Made by a program: the position numbers and the translations under genes
Origin: Alkanindiges hydrocarboniclasticus
GTDB lineage: Bacteria > Pseudomonadota > Gammaproteobacteria > Pseudomonadales > Moraxellaceae
Assembly (NCBI RefSeq): GCF_001982605.1
Contig: NZ_MLCN01000008.1
Location: 124,001-188,000, forward strand
Length of the DNA stretch: 64,000 nucleotides
Direction of reading: 5' to 3'
In this document: positions 55,621 to 64,000 of the stretch, piece after piece
How the letters are laid out: each line of letters opens with the position of its first letter
Position numbering within the stretch: the stretch's first letter is position 1
The notes under the pieces: generated by a model
What the model was told of the DNA's origin: nothing
Database searches by the model: none
Seen by the model: only the letters and a program-made list of their open reading frames with translations

Positions 55621-58600
55621 TCATGACGAACTGGCTTTTTTGTATTTATGAACCTGACGGATACTCCAGTTTTTCAGGTCATCCAGATAGGTATAAATGA
55701 CCGGAACCACCACCAGCGTCAGCAGGGTAGAAGTAACCACACCACCAATAATGGCATGAGCCATTGGGGCACGTTGTTCAGCACCTTCACCCAGCCCCAG
55801 AGCCAGCGGGACCATACCCATAATCATGGCGCTGGTGGTCATTAAAATAGGCCGCAAGCGGGTTTGCCCGGCCTGAATAATAGCATCCTCGCGTGATCGT
55901 CCTTCTTCAACAGCCTGATTAATAAAATCAATCAGCAAAATGGCATTCTTGGTGACCAGACCCATCAGCATAATAATACCAATAATGGAAAACATATTGA
56001 GAGTGCTTTGGAACAGGAACAAGGCCAGAAATACGCCGATGAGTGATAAAGGCAGGGAGGCCATAATAGTGAGGGGGTGTAAAAAACTATTAAACTGAGA
56101 GCCCAGCACCATATAAATAAACAATATGGCCAGAATCAGGGCAGTGGTGGCATATCCAATGGATTCTTCCATATTTTTATTTCCACCCAGCGTTTGAAAC
56201 TTATAACCGGGCGGCAGCTTCATTTCCTGCTGGATTTGCTTGATATCCTCACCAATATCACCTGCCGGACGCCCTGAAGTATTGGCATCGATCAGTACTT
56301 CGCGGAACAGGTTGCGCCGGTTAATCTGTGAAGCCCCTAGCGTTTGTTCAAAGGTAGCTACCTGTGACAATGGAATCAGGCTGGGCTGCTGACCTTGATT
56401 AAAATTACTGGAAGTAAAATACAGGTTTTGCAATTGACTCAAATTTTGCCGACCGCTTTCCGGCAAGCGGACATTTACATCATAATTTTCACCATGCGGG
56501 TCTTGCCAGGTAGTAATGTTATCACCCGCCAGTAGTGGGCGCAGGGTTTGACCAATTTGCCCGACCGAAAGTCCAAGGTCACTGGCTGCTTCGCGGTTCA
56601 AATGTACCGCCAGGGTAGGTTTTGGTTCAGCAAGGGAAGAGCGCAGGTCTACAATCCCGGGGACAGTACTGACCTTGGCCATAAACTGGTCTGACAGCTT
56701 TTGCAACTGATCCAGCTCCGGCCCCGTAATTGACACCATGATTGGTTTTAAGCCACCCGAAATACTGTCGTCATCGGCTGAAACCGAAGTTACTTTAATG
56801 CCGGCGACCGATTGCAACTGCTGGCGGATGTCATTTACCAGTACCTTAAGGCCGCGTTCCCGTTGCTGCTTGGGTTTCAGGCTGATTCGCAACGTCGCCC
56901 GGTTGCGGCCCCGACTTCCGGTTGAGTTAATGGTGCCGTAAGTAGTCACCACTTCCGGAAAATCACGTAAAATACGGTCAACCTGCTTTACCTTGGCTTC
57001 GGTATATTGCAGGGTGGAATCCACAGGCGTTTCAAACTGAACCTTAAGCTCGCCCAAATCCGGGGTAGGCACAAATTCTTTACCAATCAGGCTGGCCAGC
57101 ATAAAGGCAATCACCAGCGATAAAACGGCACCGCCCAGCGTTAGTAAGCGGAAACGCAAACAGAATTTTAAAATGCGGGTATAAACTTCATTTAAGCGGT
57201 CAATTTGCTGTGCGCTGGCGTCCAGAAAACGCTGAAACCAGTTTTTCTTTTTATCACTCTCCGGTTTTTCCGGCCAGATGGCAGACAGCATTGGATCAAG
57301 CGTAAAACTGACAAACATCGACAGTAACACCGCTGCGCTAACAGCTACCCCAAACTGGTAAAAGAAGCGGCCGATAATTCCACCCATAAATGCAACAGGC
57401 AAAAATACCGCTACAATCGTAAGGGTGGTTGCCAGTACGGCAAGGCCAATTTCCCGGGTGCCATCCAGTGCAGCCTGTTTATGATCCTTACCCATGGCGG
57501 CATGGCGTACAATGTTTTCACGCACCACAATGGCATCATCAATCAGCAAGCCAATACACAGGGCCATGGCCATCAGGGTCATCAGGTTAATACTAAAGCC
57601 AAATGCCCAGATCACCGCCAGCGTGCCAAACAATGAAATAGGCAGGGTCAGCCCGGTAATAATGGTCGAGCGCCATGATCCCAAAAACAGCAATACAATA
57701 AAGATAGCCAGTACGCCACCTTCAATCAGGGTTCTGACCACATCAGAAATGGAAGCACGAATGGACTTGGCCCGATCCGAACTTAAGGTGAAGGTCACTC
57801 CGGCAGGCAGTTGCTGCTTAATGTCGGCCAGCACCGCCTTACTCTGGTCAACGACTTTAATAACGTTGGCATCAGAGGTTTTTAAAATATCCAGACTCAC
57901 TGCATTGTTGCCATTAAAGTAGGCACCGGTATCAGCTTCAGCCTGACTATCAACCACGTTTGCAACCTGCGACAAATAAATGGGTGTCTGGTTGCGGCGG
58001 GCAACAATCAGTCGATTAAAATCTATGGGATTTTGCAGCCGCCCTTTAACTTCAACCACCAGTTCCTGATTGCCACGCTTGAGTGTACCGCTGGGCAGTT
58101 GCAGATTTTCGGTGCGTAATACCTCAATAATCTGGTTAATACTCACACCCAGCGCCTGCATTCTTTCCGGCATCACTTCAATACGAATCTGGCGTTGTAC
58201 ATCGCCCAGCATGTTGACATTACCCACACCTGAAATAGTGCGTAGCTGCGGAATAATGCGCTGATCCAGATAATTACTCAGGTCGCGCATGGGCATATTG
58301 TTAGAACGAAAGATGACTGACAGTACCGGCGCATCGCTGGGGTTATAGCGCTCAATGAGCGGGTCTTCCACTTCATCACGCAATTGAGGCTGCACAATGG
58401 CAATTTTGTCACGCACATCCTGTGCTGCCAGTGTTGAAGGTACATCCAGATTAAATTCCACAATGACCGTGGACAGCCCTTCACTGGAGGAAGAAATAAC
58501 CTGTTTTACACCAGAGATGGTATTGATGGAGTCTTCAAGTTTTTTGGTAACATCCGATTCCACCATTTCAGGTGAGGCACCGGGATAAGTGGTGTAAACC

Positions 58601-58737
58601 ACCACATAGGGAAAATCAATATCGGGGAATTCTTCAACGGTCATGCGCTGCCATGAGGCCAGACCCGTCACCATCAATGCCAGCATGAGCATGGCTGTAA
58701 ATACAGGATTATTTACACTAATTCGGGTGAGCCACAT
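55621..58737 (-). CDS. RND-family efflux pump permease (HAE-1 type)
   Basis: Inner-membrane proton-driven transporter of 1038 residues. Twelve membrane segments are arranged as in AcrB/MexB: TM1 at the start, then periplasmic loop 1, TM2-6, TM7, loop 2, TM8-12. Seen: the [26 protein letters not shown] porter region, the TM4 proton-relay [13 protein letters not shown] (Asp-Asp), and [15 protein letters not shown] in TM10. It works with the adaptor encoded just upstream and with an outer-membrane channel encoded elsewhere. The substrate range is unknown. Drug, solvent or fatty-acid export is possible. Confidence 0.95.
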   Translation of the reverse strand: MWLTRISVNNPVFTAMLMLALMVTGLASWQRMTVEEFPDIDFPYVVVYTTYPGASPEMVESDVTKKLEDSINTISGVKQVISSSSEGLSTVIVEFNLDVPSTLAAQDVRDKIAIVQPQLRDEVEDPLIERYNPSDAPVLSVIFRSNNMPMRDLSNYLDQRIIPQLRTISGVGNVNMLGDVQRQIRIEVMPERMQALGVSINQIIEVLRTENLQLPSGTLKRGNQELVVEVKGRLQNPIDFNRLIVARRNQTPIYLSQVANVVDSQAEADTGAYFNGNNAVSLDILKTSDANVIKVVDQSKAVLADIKQQLPAGVTFTLSSDRAKSIRASISDVVRTLIEGGVLAIFIVLLFLGSWRSTIITGLTLPISLFGTLAVIWAFGFSINLMTLMAMALCIGLLIDDAIVVRENIVRHAAMGKDHKQAALDGTREIGLAVLATTLTIVAVFLPVAFMGGIIGRFFYQFGVAVSAAVLLSMFVSFTLDPMLSAIWPEKPESDKKKNWFQRFLDASAQQIDRLNEVYTRILKFCLRFRLLTLGGAVLSLVIAFMLASLIGKEFVPTPDLGELKVQFETPVDSTLQYTEAKVKQVDRILRDFPEVVTTYGTINSTGSRGRNRATLRISLKPKQQRERGLKVLVNDIRQQLQSVAGIKVTSVSADDDSISGGLKPIMVSITGPELDQLQKLSDQFMAKVSTVPGIVDLRSSLAEPKPTLAVHLNREAASDLGLSVGQIGQTLRPLLAGDNITTWQDPHGENYDVNVRLPESGRQNLSQLQNLYFTSSNFNQGQQPSLIPLSQVATFEQTLGASQINRRNLFREVLIDANTSGRPAGDIGEDIKQIQQEMKLPPGYKFQTLGGNKNMEESIGYATTALILAILFIYMVLGSQFNSFLHPLTIMASLPLSLIGVFLALFLFQSTLNMFSIIGIIMLMGLVTKNAILLIDFINQAVEEGRSREDAIIQAGQTRLRPILMTTSAMIMGMVPLALGLGEGAEQRAPMAHAIIGGVVTSTLLTLVVVPVIYTYLDDLKNWSIRQVHKYKKASSS

Positions 58738-58806
58738 ATTTTTACCTTATTATCGACGTTGCCAGTCCATGGGTATTCAAGCAATTAAAACGCAAAAGGA
58801 CAGGGC

Positions 58807-59907
58807 TTAGCTGACCTTGACAGGGCGACCATTGGCCTGTTCTGAAAATTTGATCAAACTGATGACATCATCCGGCTGAATGCCTTTAACCATTACACTG
58901 TTACTGGCCCGGTCCTGCATTACCACGTCAACATTAACCCGGTGCAGGCGGTTCTGGCGAATGGCCCATACATAAGCCTGCTGGGCATTATCCTGCTGAA
59001 TGGCCTGCGCCGGCAAAACCAGGCCGGACTGGCTATTGTTCAGTTGAATAGAGCCTTCAACATAGTTGCCAATGGCAAGGCTAGATGCAGGGCTACTGAC
59101 ATTGGCATAAAACTGTACTGCACGACTGGCTGGATCAGTGACCGGATTGATGCGGGAAATACGTGCATTAAAGACACGCTGGTCTTGTCCGGCCAGCTGG
59201 AACTGAACTGCCTGACCGACCTGAATATTATTTTGGGTATCCGGTGCGGCACCTTGTAATTCAAGTGAACTGGAATCCACAATTTCAAATAAGGTCTGGC
59301 CTGTTGCTACCGTCTGGCCAACCTGAACCTGTCGATTGGAAACAAACCCGGAAATAGGCGCGCTGACCACCGCATCATTCACTGCCTTTTGCGCAATGTT
59401 TACCATGGCCTGCTGGGCCGCCATATTTTCGCGCTGTGCACGTGCATCGGCTTTACTGCGTTCATATTCAATTTCAGAAATAAAACCCTGCTTAAACAGG
59501 CGCTGGTTGCGCTCGGCAAGATTCTGGCTTAAATCGGCCTGCGCCTTGGTAGCCGTATAGTTGGCTCGCGCTTGTAGTAAACGGGCCTGATCATCCTGAT
59601 TATTCAAGCGAAGTAAAGTCTGACCTTTTTGTACCTGATTACCATTATCGGCATAGACCTGAGTGATGGTGCCTGAAGTCTGTGCCTGTACGGAGGTGCG
59701 CTGGCGGGCTTGCAGGGTTCCAGTAAACCGGATTTGGCTTGATAGGCTGCGATACTGTGGTTTGACCAGATCAGTGCCAATTAATTCAAGCTGACGCGGC
59801 GCTGAAGATTCAGGGGCAGGAGCTTCTGGTTTTTGACAGCTTGATAAACCCAAGCACAAAGTACAGGCAAGACACAGCCTTACCGATAAAACGCTTAAAA
59901 TTTTCAT
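58807..59907 (-). CDS. RND efflux periplasmic adaptor (lipoprotein)
   Basis: Membrane fusion protein of 366 residues. The signal peptide ends in the lipobox LSSC (Cys24). Biotinyl/lipoyl-like strands (VQAQTSGTITQVYADNGNQVQKGQTLLRL and VSAPISGFVSNRQVQVGQTVATGQ) flank a helical hairpin (about residues 105-165), and a beta-barrel and membrane-proximal domain follow. It bridges the RND pump to an outer-membrane factor. It is 69 bp upstream of the permease gene on the same strand and forms an operon with it. No TolC-like gene is present. Confidence 0.94.
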   Translation of the reverse strand: MKILSVLSVRLCLACTLCLGLSSCQKPEAPAPESSAPRQLELIGTDLVKPQYRSLSSQIRFTGTLQARQRTSVQAQTSGTITQVYADNGNQVQKGQTLLRLNNQDDQARLLQARANYTATKAQADLSQNLAERNQRLFKQGFISEIEYERSKADARAQRENMAAQQAMVNIAQKAVNDAVVSAPISGFVSNRQVQVGQTVATGQTLFEIVDSSSLELQGAAPDTQNNIQVGQAVQFQLAGQDQRVFNARISRINPVTDPASRAVQFYANVSSPASSLAIGNYVEGSIQLNNSQSGLVLPAQAIQQDNAQQAYVWAIRQNRLHRVNVDVVMQDRASNSVMVKGIQPDDVISLIKFSEQANGRPVKVS

Positions 59908-60094
59908 AAAATCAAATCCAGATTTTATATAAAGTTCCGTGACTAGTTAACGAAAAATGTAGTATTTTCTACAGAATTCGCTGTAATTTTAATGGCTTAT
60001 AGGTTTTATAACGTCCGTGACAGTCAATCAAAGCCCGCACTATCATAGCAAAAGCTTTAAATTTGAGCATTAATTAGTTTTTTGTTTATTCCAA

Positions 60095-60796
60095 TTACAT
60101 CGTTTTCAAACGACGGAGAATATCGTCGTACTGCTGAATGACCTGCTGCTGGCGCTCATTAATGGCCTGAATATTTTGCTGGGCCTCATGCACATTCTTT
60201 TTATTGTCTGTAATACTTTTTTTCAGCATGGCTGGCACAGGCTTGCCCTGTCGTTCATAGTTGGCAGCCTGGGCAATGTCCTTACCAAGCATCTGCTGTA
60301 AACCGGTAAGCTGGGTTTGCAGATAGGTTTTGCGTGAGGCCATATCCGCCAACATCTGATTGCGCTTTGCCGTTGCCTGCGCTACCGAGCCATAGGTTCT
60401 GCGCAAGTTGATATCGGCCTGACGCTTGGCAGCTTCGGCCTCACGCTTGGCTTTTTGGCGTGCATAGCTTTCGGTAGAGTAGGGGGGAACCCGCTTGATA
60501 ACCTGCATGTTGCGGTCAAGTGCTTCATAACCGTATTTTAAGTGCTGATCAGTGATGGTACTGCTCAGGCTGGGTTGACCACTACTATTATAGTAGCGAT
60601 ACCAGCGAATAATCGGTTGCGGGTTGTTGACATTAGTGATGGCGCCTGAGTAGCGCGAATAATCATAAGGACTGGCAGTCGCCGAAGCCGCAGGCAGGGA
60701 AGTCAGGCAGGCCACCATGCTACCAAGCACAGCTAACCGAACAGGTAGAAAACCTGTTTTTAGCAGTGGTGACGCATTGCAAAACAACTGGCTCAT
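60095..60796 (-). CDS. Exported coiled-coil protein with DUF4124-like core
   Basis: Periplasmic protein of 233 residues. From ATG 60796 it has a signal peptide (VRLAVLGSMVACLTSLPAASA), then a DUF4124-like WYRYYNSSGQPSLSSTITDQHLKYGYEALDRNMQVIKRVPPY segment, then two long helical stretches (about residues 98-160 and 178-233) rich in Lys/Glu/Gln that should form a coiled coil. The frame extends to 60913, but the signal peptide and AAGGAT support 60796. The site CAGGATAAGGATATG covers the start region with two GGA units. It is divergent from pilG. Confidence 0.75.
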   Translation of the reverse strand: MSQLFCNASPLLKTGFLPVRLAVLGSMVACLTSLPAASATASPYDYSRYSGAITNVNNPQPIIRWYRYYNSSGQPSLSSTITDQHLKYGYEALDRNMQVIKRVPPYSTESYARQKAKREAEAAKRQADINLRRTYGSVAQATAKRNQMLADMASRKTYLQTQLTGLQQMLGKDIAQAANYERQGKPVPAMLKKSITDNKKNVHEAQQNIQAINERQQQVIQQYDDILRRLKTM

Positions 60797-61116
60797 ATCC
60801 TTATCCTGACTTGAAGAATGATACACATTCCATCTTCCTGACTGCCATTGTAGGAAAGCACTTTCGTAAGGGCAATGGCTTTTAGAAGATTTTACAAATG
60901 CAAATTTGTGCATTTAATGTCTTAATTGGTATAAAACTGATTATTACAACATCTGAAAACAAAAAATAGTGAACCGTTGGTTCAAACCTTGGCAATTGTG
61001 CATTGGCAAAACTGCTGCAGGTGTGCTAAAAAGTGAGTAGCAAATGGGGGAAGCAAGTGATGGTGAATAAACACCCATATAACTTGCGCTCAAGATAACA
61101 CGGGAAGACGAAACCA
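60797..61116. other. Intergenic region upstream of pilG
   Basis: About 320 bp between the coiled-coil protein gene and pilG. TATAAA at 60930 might be a -10. No gene or strong hairpin is evident. Confidence 0.35.
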
Positions 61117-61500
61117 ATGGAAGAAAATTTTTCTGGCTTAAAGGTAATGGTAATTGACGATTCTAAAACGATTCGTAGAACCGCTGAAACGTTGTTGCAA
61201 AAAGTAGGTTGCACAGTGTTTACAGCAGTTGATGGCTTTGATGCGCTTGCCAAGATTGCCGATTCAAATCCTGATATTATCTTTGTTGATATCATGATGC
61301 CGCGCCTTGATGGCTATCAGACCTGTGCCCTGATTAAAAATAATCAAACCTTCCAAAAAACACCTGTCATCATGCTGTCCAGTAAGGACGGACTGTTTGA
61401 CAAGGCAAAAGGCCGAATTGTGGGTTCAGATGAATATCTGACAAAACCATTTAGTAAAGAAGAATTATTCAGTGCCATTCGACAGCACGTCAATATTTAA
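61117..61500 (+). CDS. pilG: Twitching motility response regulator PilG
   Basis: CheY-like receiver of 127 residues. The acidic pair Asp14/Asp15, phospho-acceptor Asp58 (IIFVDIMMPRLDG) and the conserved Lys (MLSSKDGLFDKAKG) are present. No output domain. It is phosphorylated by the ChpA-type kinase and promotes type IV pilus extension. It is the first gene of pilG-pilH-pilI-pilJ, 11 bp before pilH. Confidence 0.95.
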   Translation: MEENFSGLKVMVIDDSKTIRRTAETLLQKVGCTVFTAVDGFDALAKIADSNPDIIFVDIMMPRLDGYQTCALIKNNQTFQKTPVIMLSSKDGLFDKAKGRIVGSDEYLTKPFSKEELFSAIRQHVNI

Positions 61501-61511
61501 GGAGCAGCAGG

Positions 61512-61880
61512 ATGGCTCGTATTCTAGTAATTGATGACTCTCCAACCGAAACTTACCGGTTTCGCGAGATTCTACAGCGTAATGGACATGACGTGCTTGA
61601 AGCAGCCAATGGTGCTGATGGCATTAGTGTTGCTCGTGCAGAGCTGCCGGATTTAATCCTGATGGATGTGGTAATGCCCGGGATTAATGGTTTTCAGGCT
61701 ACGCGACAACTGACTCGCGGCGCAGAAACCAAGCATATTCCCATTGTTATTGTCAGCACCAAGGATCAGGAAACTGACCGCGTCTGGGGAAAACGACAGG
61801 GTGCCCGTGATTATCTGACCAAACCGATTGAAGAAACTTCTTTAATACGAGTTATTCATCAACTTCTCTCGGCAGTTTAA
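61512..61880 (+). CDS. pilH: Twitching motility response regulator PilH
   Basis: Second CheY-like receiver, 122 residues. Asp8/Asp9 and the phospho-acceptor Asp52 (LILMDVVMPGINGFQATRQL) are present, and the tail reads QGARDYLTKPIEE. It is linked to pilus retraction control in the Pil-Chp system. AAGGAG precedes the ATG. It is 2 bp from pilI. Confidence 0.95.
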   Translation: MARILVIDDSPTETYRFREILQRNGHDVLEAANGADGISVARAELPDLILMDVVMPGINGFQATRQLTRGAETKHIPIVIVSTKDQETDRVWGKRQGARDYLTKPIEETSLIRVIHQLLSAV

Positions 61881-61882
61881 TT

Positions 61883-62410
61883 ATGGCAGCCCGTGGGTTT
61901 ATTGAGCTTTTGCGTCTGGCCGACTATGGAAGGCAGCGGCAACAGGGTGGACAGGAAAACCAGAATACCCGCTGGTCAGGCATTGCCTTTCGATTCGCAG
62001 GCTATCAGTTTGTTGCGCCACTCGGTGAAGTTGCCGAAGTTATGCCAGTTCCCGGAAGTACCACCATTCCCAGTGCAAAAAGCTGGATGCGTGGCTTGGC
62101 CAATGTGCGGGGACGCCTCCTTCCTCTGACAGACCTCGCATTATTTCTGGATTTGCCAGAAACCGAAGTTACCCGATTAAGTAAAGTGATGATTGTCGAT
62201 CAGCCCACCAATTATGGTGGCGTTATTGTTGATCAGGTCATGGGGATTCATCACTTTAACAAGCAAAGTTATTTTAGTTCAAATGCGCAGTTGCCGGATG
62301 CACTGGCGCAATATACCAGCGGCTATTTCGAACGTCATGGACAGCAGTGGCATGTATTTTTATTTAGTAAGCTAATACAGGATCAGGCTTATTTGAATGC
62401 TTCTGCCTAG
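61883..62410 (+). CDS. pilI: Twitching motility CheW-like adaptor PilI
   Basis: CheW-domain adaptor of 175 residues linking the chemoreceptor PilJ to the ChpA kinase. CheW core: SGIAFRFAGYQFVAPLGEVAEVMPVPGSTTIPSAKSWMRGLANVRGRLLPLTDLALFL, then VMIVDQPTNYGGVIVDQVMGI. Full length. Confidence 0.94.
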   Translation: MAARGFIELLRLADYGRQRQQGGQENQNTRWSGIAFRFAGYQFVAPLGEVAEVMPVPGSTTIPSAKSWMRGLANVRGRLLPLTDLALFLDLPETEVTRLSKVMIVDQPTNYGGVIVDQVMGIHHFNKQSYFSSNAQLPDALAQYTSGYFERHGQQWHVFLFSKLIQDQAYLNASA

Positions 62411-62458
62411 CAAAAAGTTTGTGGGGTCGGAGAGATAAAGAATTAGGGAGTTTTGGGA

Positions 62459-64000
62459 ATGAGTTTAAAATTGGGCGAGAAAAAGATGCCTTTTTCGTTG
62501 CGGGGTGGCAATGCGGGAACACCAAAGTGGCTGAAGTATATTCAGTCCTATTGGGATACCACAGCCTCTATTTTTGGTGATCCAAAACAAGCTAAGCCTT
62601 TATTGTGGCTGGGAATAGCGGGCCTGATTGTTACGCTGATTTCCATGGTTTACCTGTTTGTCAATGTGCCAAATGCCAACAATCTGACCCGTGATATTGG
62701 TGAATTGCGCCTGCTGTCACAGCAGATTTCTCGCTATGCAACTGAAGCAGCGGTATCCGGTAATGTAAAAGCAGCCCAAAACCTCAAAGTTGCTCAGGAT
62801 CAGTTTAATGAGCGCCTCACAGATGTGCATGACATTTATGGCACTGGCTCTGAAGCCATTCAGGAAGTGGATACGCTGTGGAACAATATTGATGACGGTG
62901 TAAGCCTGATTTTATCCCAGCAGGAAACTGTTAACTCATTGAACGATATTGGTATCAGCATTGCTGAAGCTATTCCCGATGTTCAGGCTGAATATAACGT
63001 AGTTGTTGATGGTTTGGTGCGTGAAAATGCCCCTAATAGTCAGGTCGCACTAGCTAAAAACCAGGTTTGGCTGGCTGAGCGTATTTTACGTTCGGTAAAC
63101 TCGGTACTGACAGGTGATGAAGCATCGGTTGCTTCTGCTGATGACTTTAGTACAGATGCTGAGGATTTTGGCCGCTATTTAAATGGCCAGTTGCGTGGTG
63201 ATGCGGAACTTGGTGTTGAGCGTATCGGTAATGCTTCCCTACGGAGTTCATTAGAATCTATTCAGGAAACTTACAACGATGTCATTCAGGTGGCAGCAGC
63301 CCGTGTACTGGTAAATTCGCCTAAAATTACGCAGGTTCGTAATGCAGCAGGACAGGTATTTACCCAGTCCGATGGCATGCTGAAAAAGCTGGATGGCTTG
63401 TCTGATAGTGTAAACGCCCGTTACAACAACTTTGTGCCTGGCTTTATCCTGCTGTTGTCATTAGGTTTGATTGCGTATGCGCTGAACCGTTTGTTTAGCT
63501 TGCGTTCCAGAATCGACCTTGACCGTGCGCATAAAATTCAGGAAGAAAATGACCAGAACCAGACTGCAATTTTGCGTTTGCTGGATGAGCTGGGTGACTT
63601 GGCAGAAGGTGACTTAACCACCAATGCAACTGTATCGGAAGATTTTACCGGCGCCATTGCAGATTCGATTAACTTTGCGATTGACCAACTACGTACACTG
63701 GTATCCCGCATTAACTCGACTTCTGCACAGGTTGCTGATTACTCTCAGGAAACTCAGTCCATTGCCATGCAGCTTGCTGATGCATCCGAGCATCAGGCAC
63801 AGGAAATTGCAGGGGCTTCTGCGGCAATTAATGAAATGGCGGTTTCTATTGATCAGGTATCTGCCAATGCCATGGAATCTGCTGCGGTAGCTGAACGTTC
63901 GGTAGACATTGCCTATACGGGTGCTGATGTAGTACAGCGCACCATTGAGGGGATGGATGTAATTCGTGAACAGATTCAGGAAACCTCTAAACGTATTAAG
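62459..64000 (+). CDS. pilJ: Twitching motility chemoreceptor PilJ (partial, runs off the window)
   Basis: At least 514 residues are seen without a stop before the end of the window. A cytoplasmic start is followed by TM1 (about residues 48-68), a long helical periplasmic PilJ-type sensor (about 70-318), TM2 (about 319-340, FVPGFILLLSLGLIAYAL), then HAMP-like and the beginning of the MCP signalling domain (ASAAINEMAVSIDQVSANAMESA). AGGGAG lies 6-11 bases before the ATG. It senses surface or pilus-related signals and couples to PilI and ChpA. The C-terminal hairpin tip lies outside. Confidence 0.94.
   Translation, partial: MSLKLGEKKMPFSLRGGNAGTPKWLKYIQSYWDTTASIFGDPKQAKPLLWLGIAGLIVTLISMVYLFVNVPNANNLTRDIGELRLLSQQISRYATEAAVSGNVKAAQNLKVAQDQFNERLTDVHDIYGTGSEAIQEVDTLWNNIDDGVSLILSQQETVNSLNDIGISIAEAIPDVQAEYNVVVDGLVRENAPNSQVALAKNQVWLAERILRSVNSVLTGDEASVASADDFSTDAEDFGRYLNGQLRGDAELGVERIGNASLRSSLESIQETYNDVIQVAAARVLVNSPKITQVRNAAGQVFTQSDGMLKKLDGLSDSVNARYNNFVPGFILLLSLGLIAYALNRLFSLRSRIDLDRAHKIQEENDQNQTAILRLLDELGDLAEGDLTTNATVSEDFTGAIADSINFAIDQLRTLVSRINSTSAQVADYSQETQSIAMQLADASEHQAQEIAGASAAINEMAVSIDQVSANAMESAAVAERSVDIAYTGADVVQRTIEGMDVIREQIQETSKRIK

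Overview
The window is a chromosomal segment of a gammaproteobacterium, most likely from the Moraxellaceae (Acinetobacter and relatives). I infer this from gene order and protein style: trpA-accD-folC-SPOR, leuS-lptE-holA, an acetolactate synthase/ilvC operon preceded by two DUF4124 genes, the PilGHIJ chemosensory operon, and moderate GC. No database search was possible, so the genus is left open.

Layout. 1-2.1 kb: trpF-trpB. 2.1-9.8 kb: accessory or housekeeping genes (DUF1543, a PF10118-type hydrolase divergent from an AraC regulator, DUF2804, a P-loop kinase-like protein, an alpha/beta hydrolase, an O-methyltransferase, an NhaC-family antiporter) that separate trpB from trpA. 10.1-14.5 kb: trpA-accD-folC-SPOR operon with overlapping genes. 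14.6-23.8 kb: GFA protein, phosphatase, two peroxiredoxins, secA, an MliC-like protein, argJ, nadA. 23.9-24.3 kb: tRNA-Pro, tRNA-Arg and tRNA-His behind a strong promoter.

24,263-35,782 is an integrated phage-derived element of about 11.5 kb. It is bounded by a 27-bp direct repeat that includes the 3' end of tRNA-His. It keeps an integrase, an AlpA-like regulator, a Q-like antiterminator with a terminator just downstream, a small terminase, a tailspike, a holin, an endolysin, a tiny lipoprotein and cargo genes. It has lost the immunity and replication block, and the whole head/tail block: the large terminase is fused in frame to a tail-collar domain. At its right end sits a compact minus-strand unit with an inverted repeat, a 16-codon ORF with a good ribosome binding site, and a terminator placed just before a membrane-protein gene.

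36-64 kb: FadL-like porin and fatty-acid desaturase (divergent), leuS-lptE-holA, two DUF4124 proteins, ilv genes with a long structured leader, a VOC protein, small membrane proteins, a short CysH-like reductase, dinB, an HD-domain protein, an MBL hydrolase, an RND efflux pair, and pilG-pilH-pilI-pilJ (pilJ runs off the end).

The most notable non-coding signal is on the minus strand at about 54,550-54,366. It is a roughly 180-nt transcript candidate with eight GGA motifs, several in hairpin loops, a Rho-independent terminator, and an upstream near-palindrome matching the GacA box (TGTAAG-N6-CTTACA with one mismatch). This is what a CsrA/RsmA-titrating sRNA of the RsmY/RsmZ/CsrB class looks like. 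A second sRNA candidate lies at 39,011-39,099.
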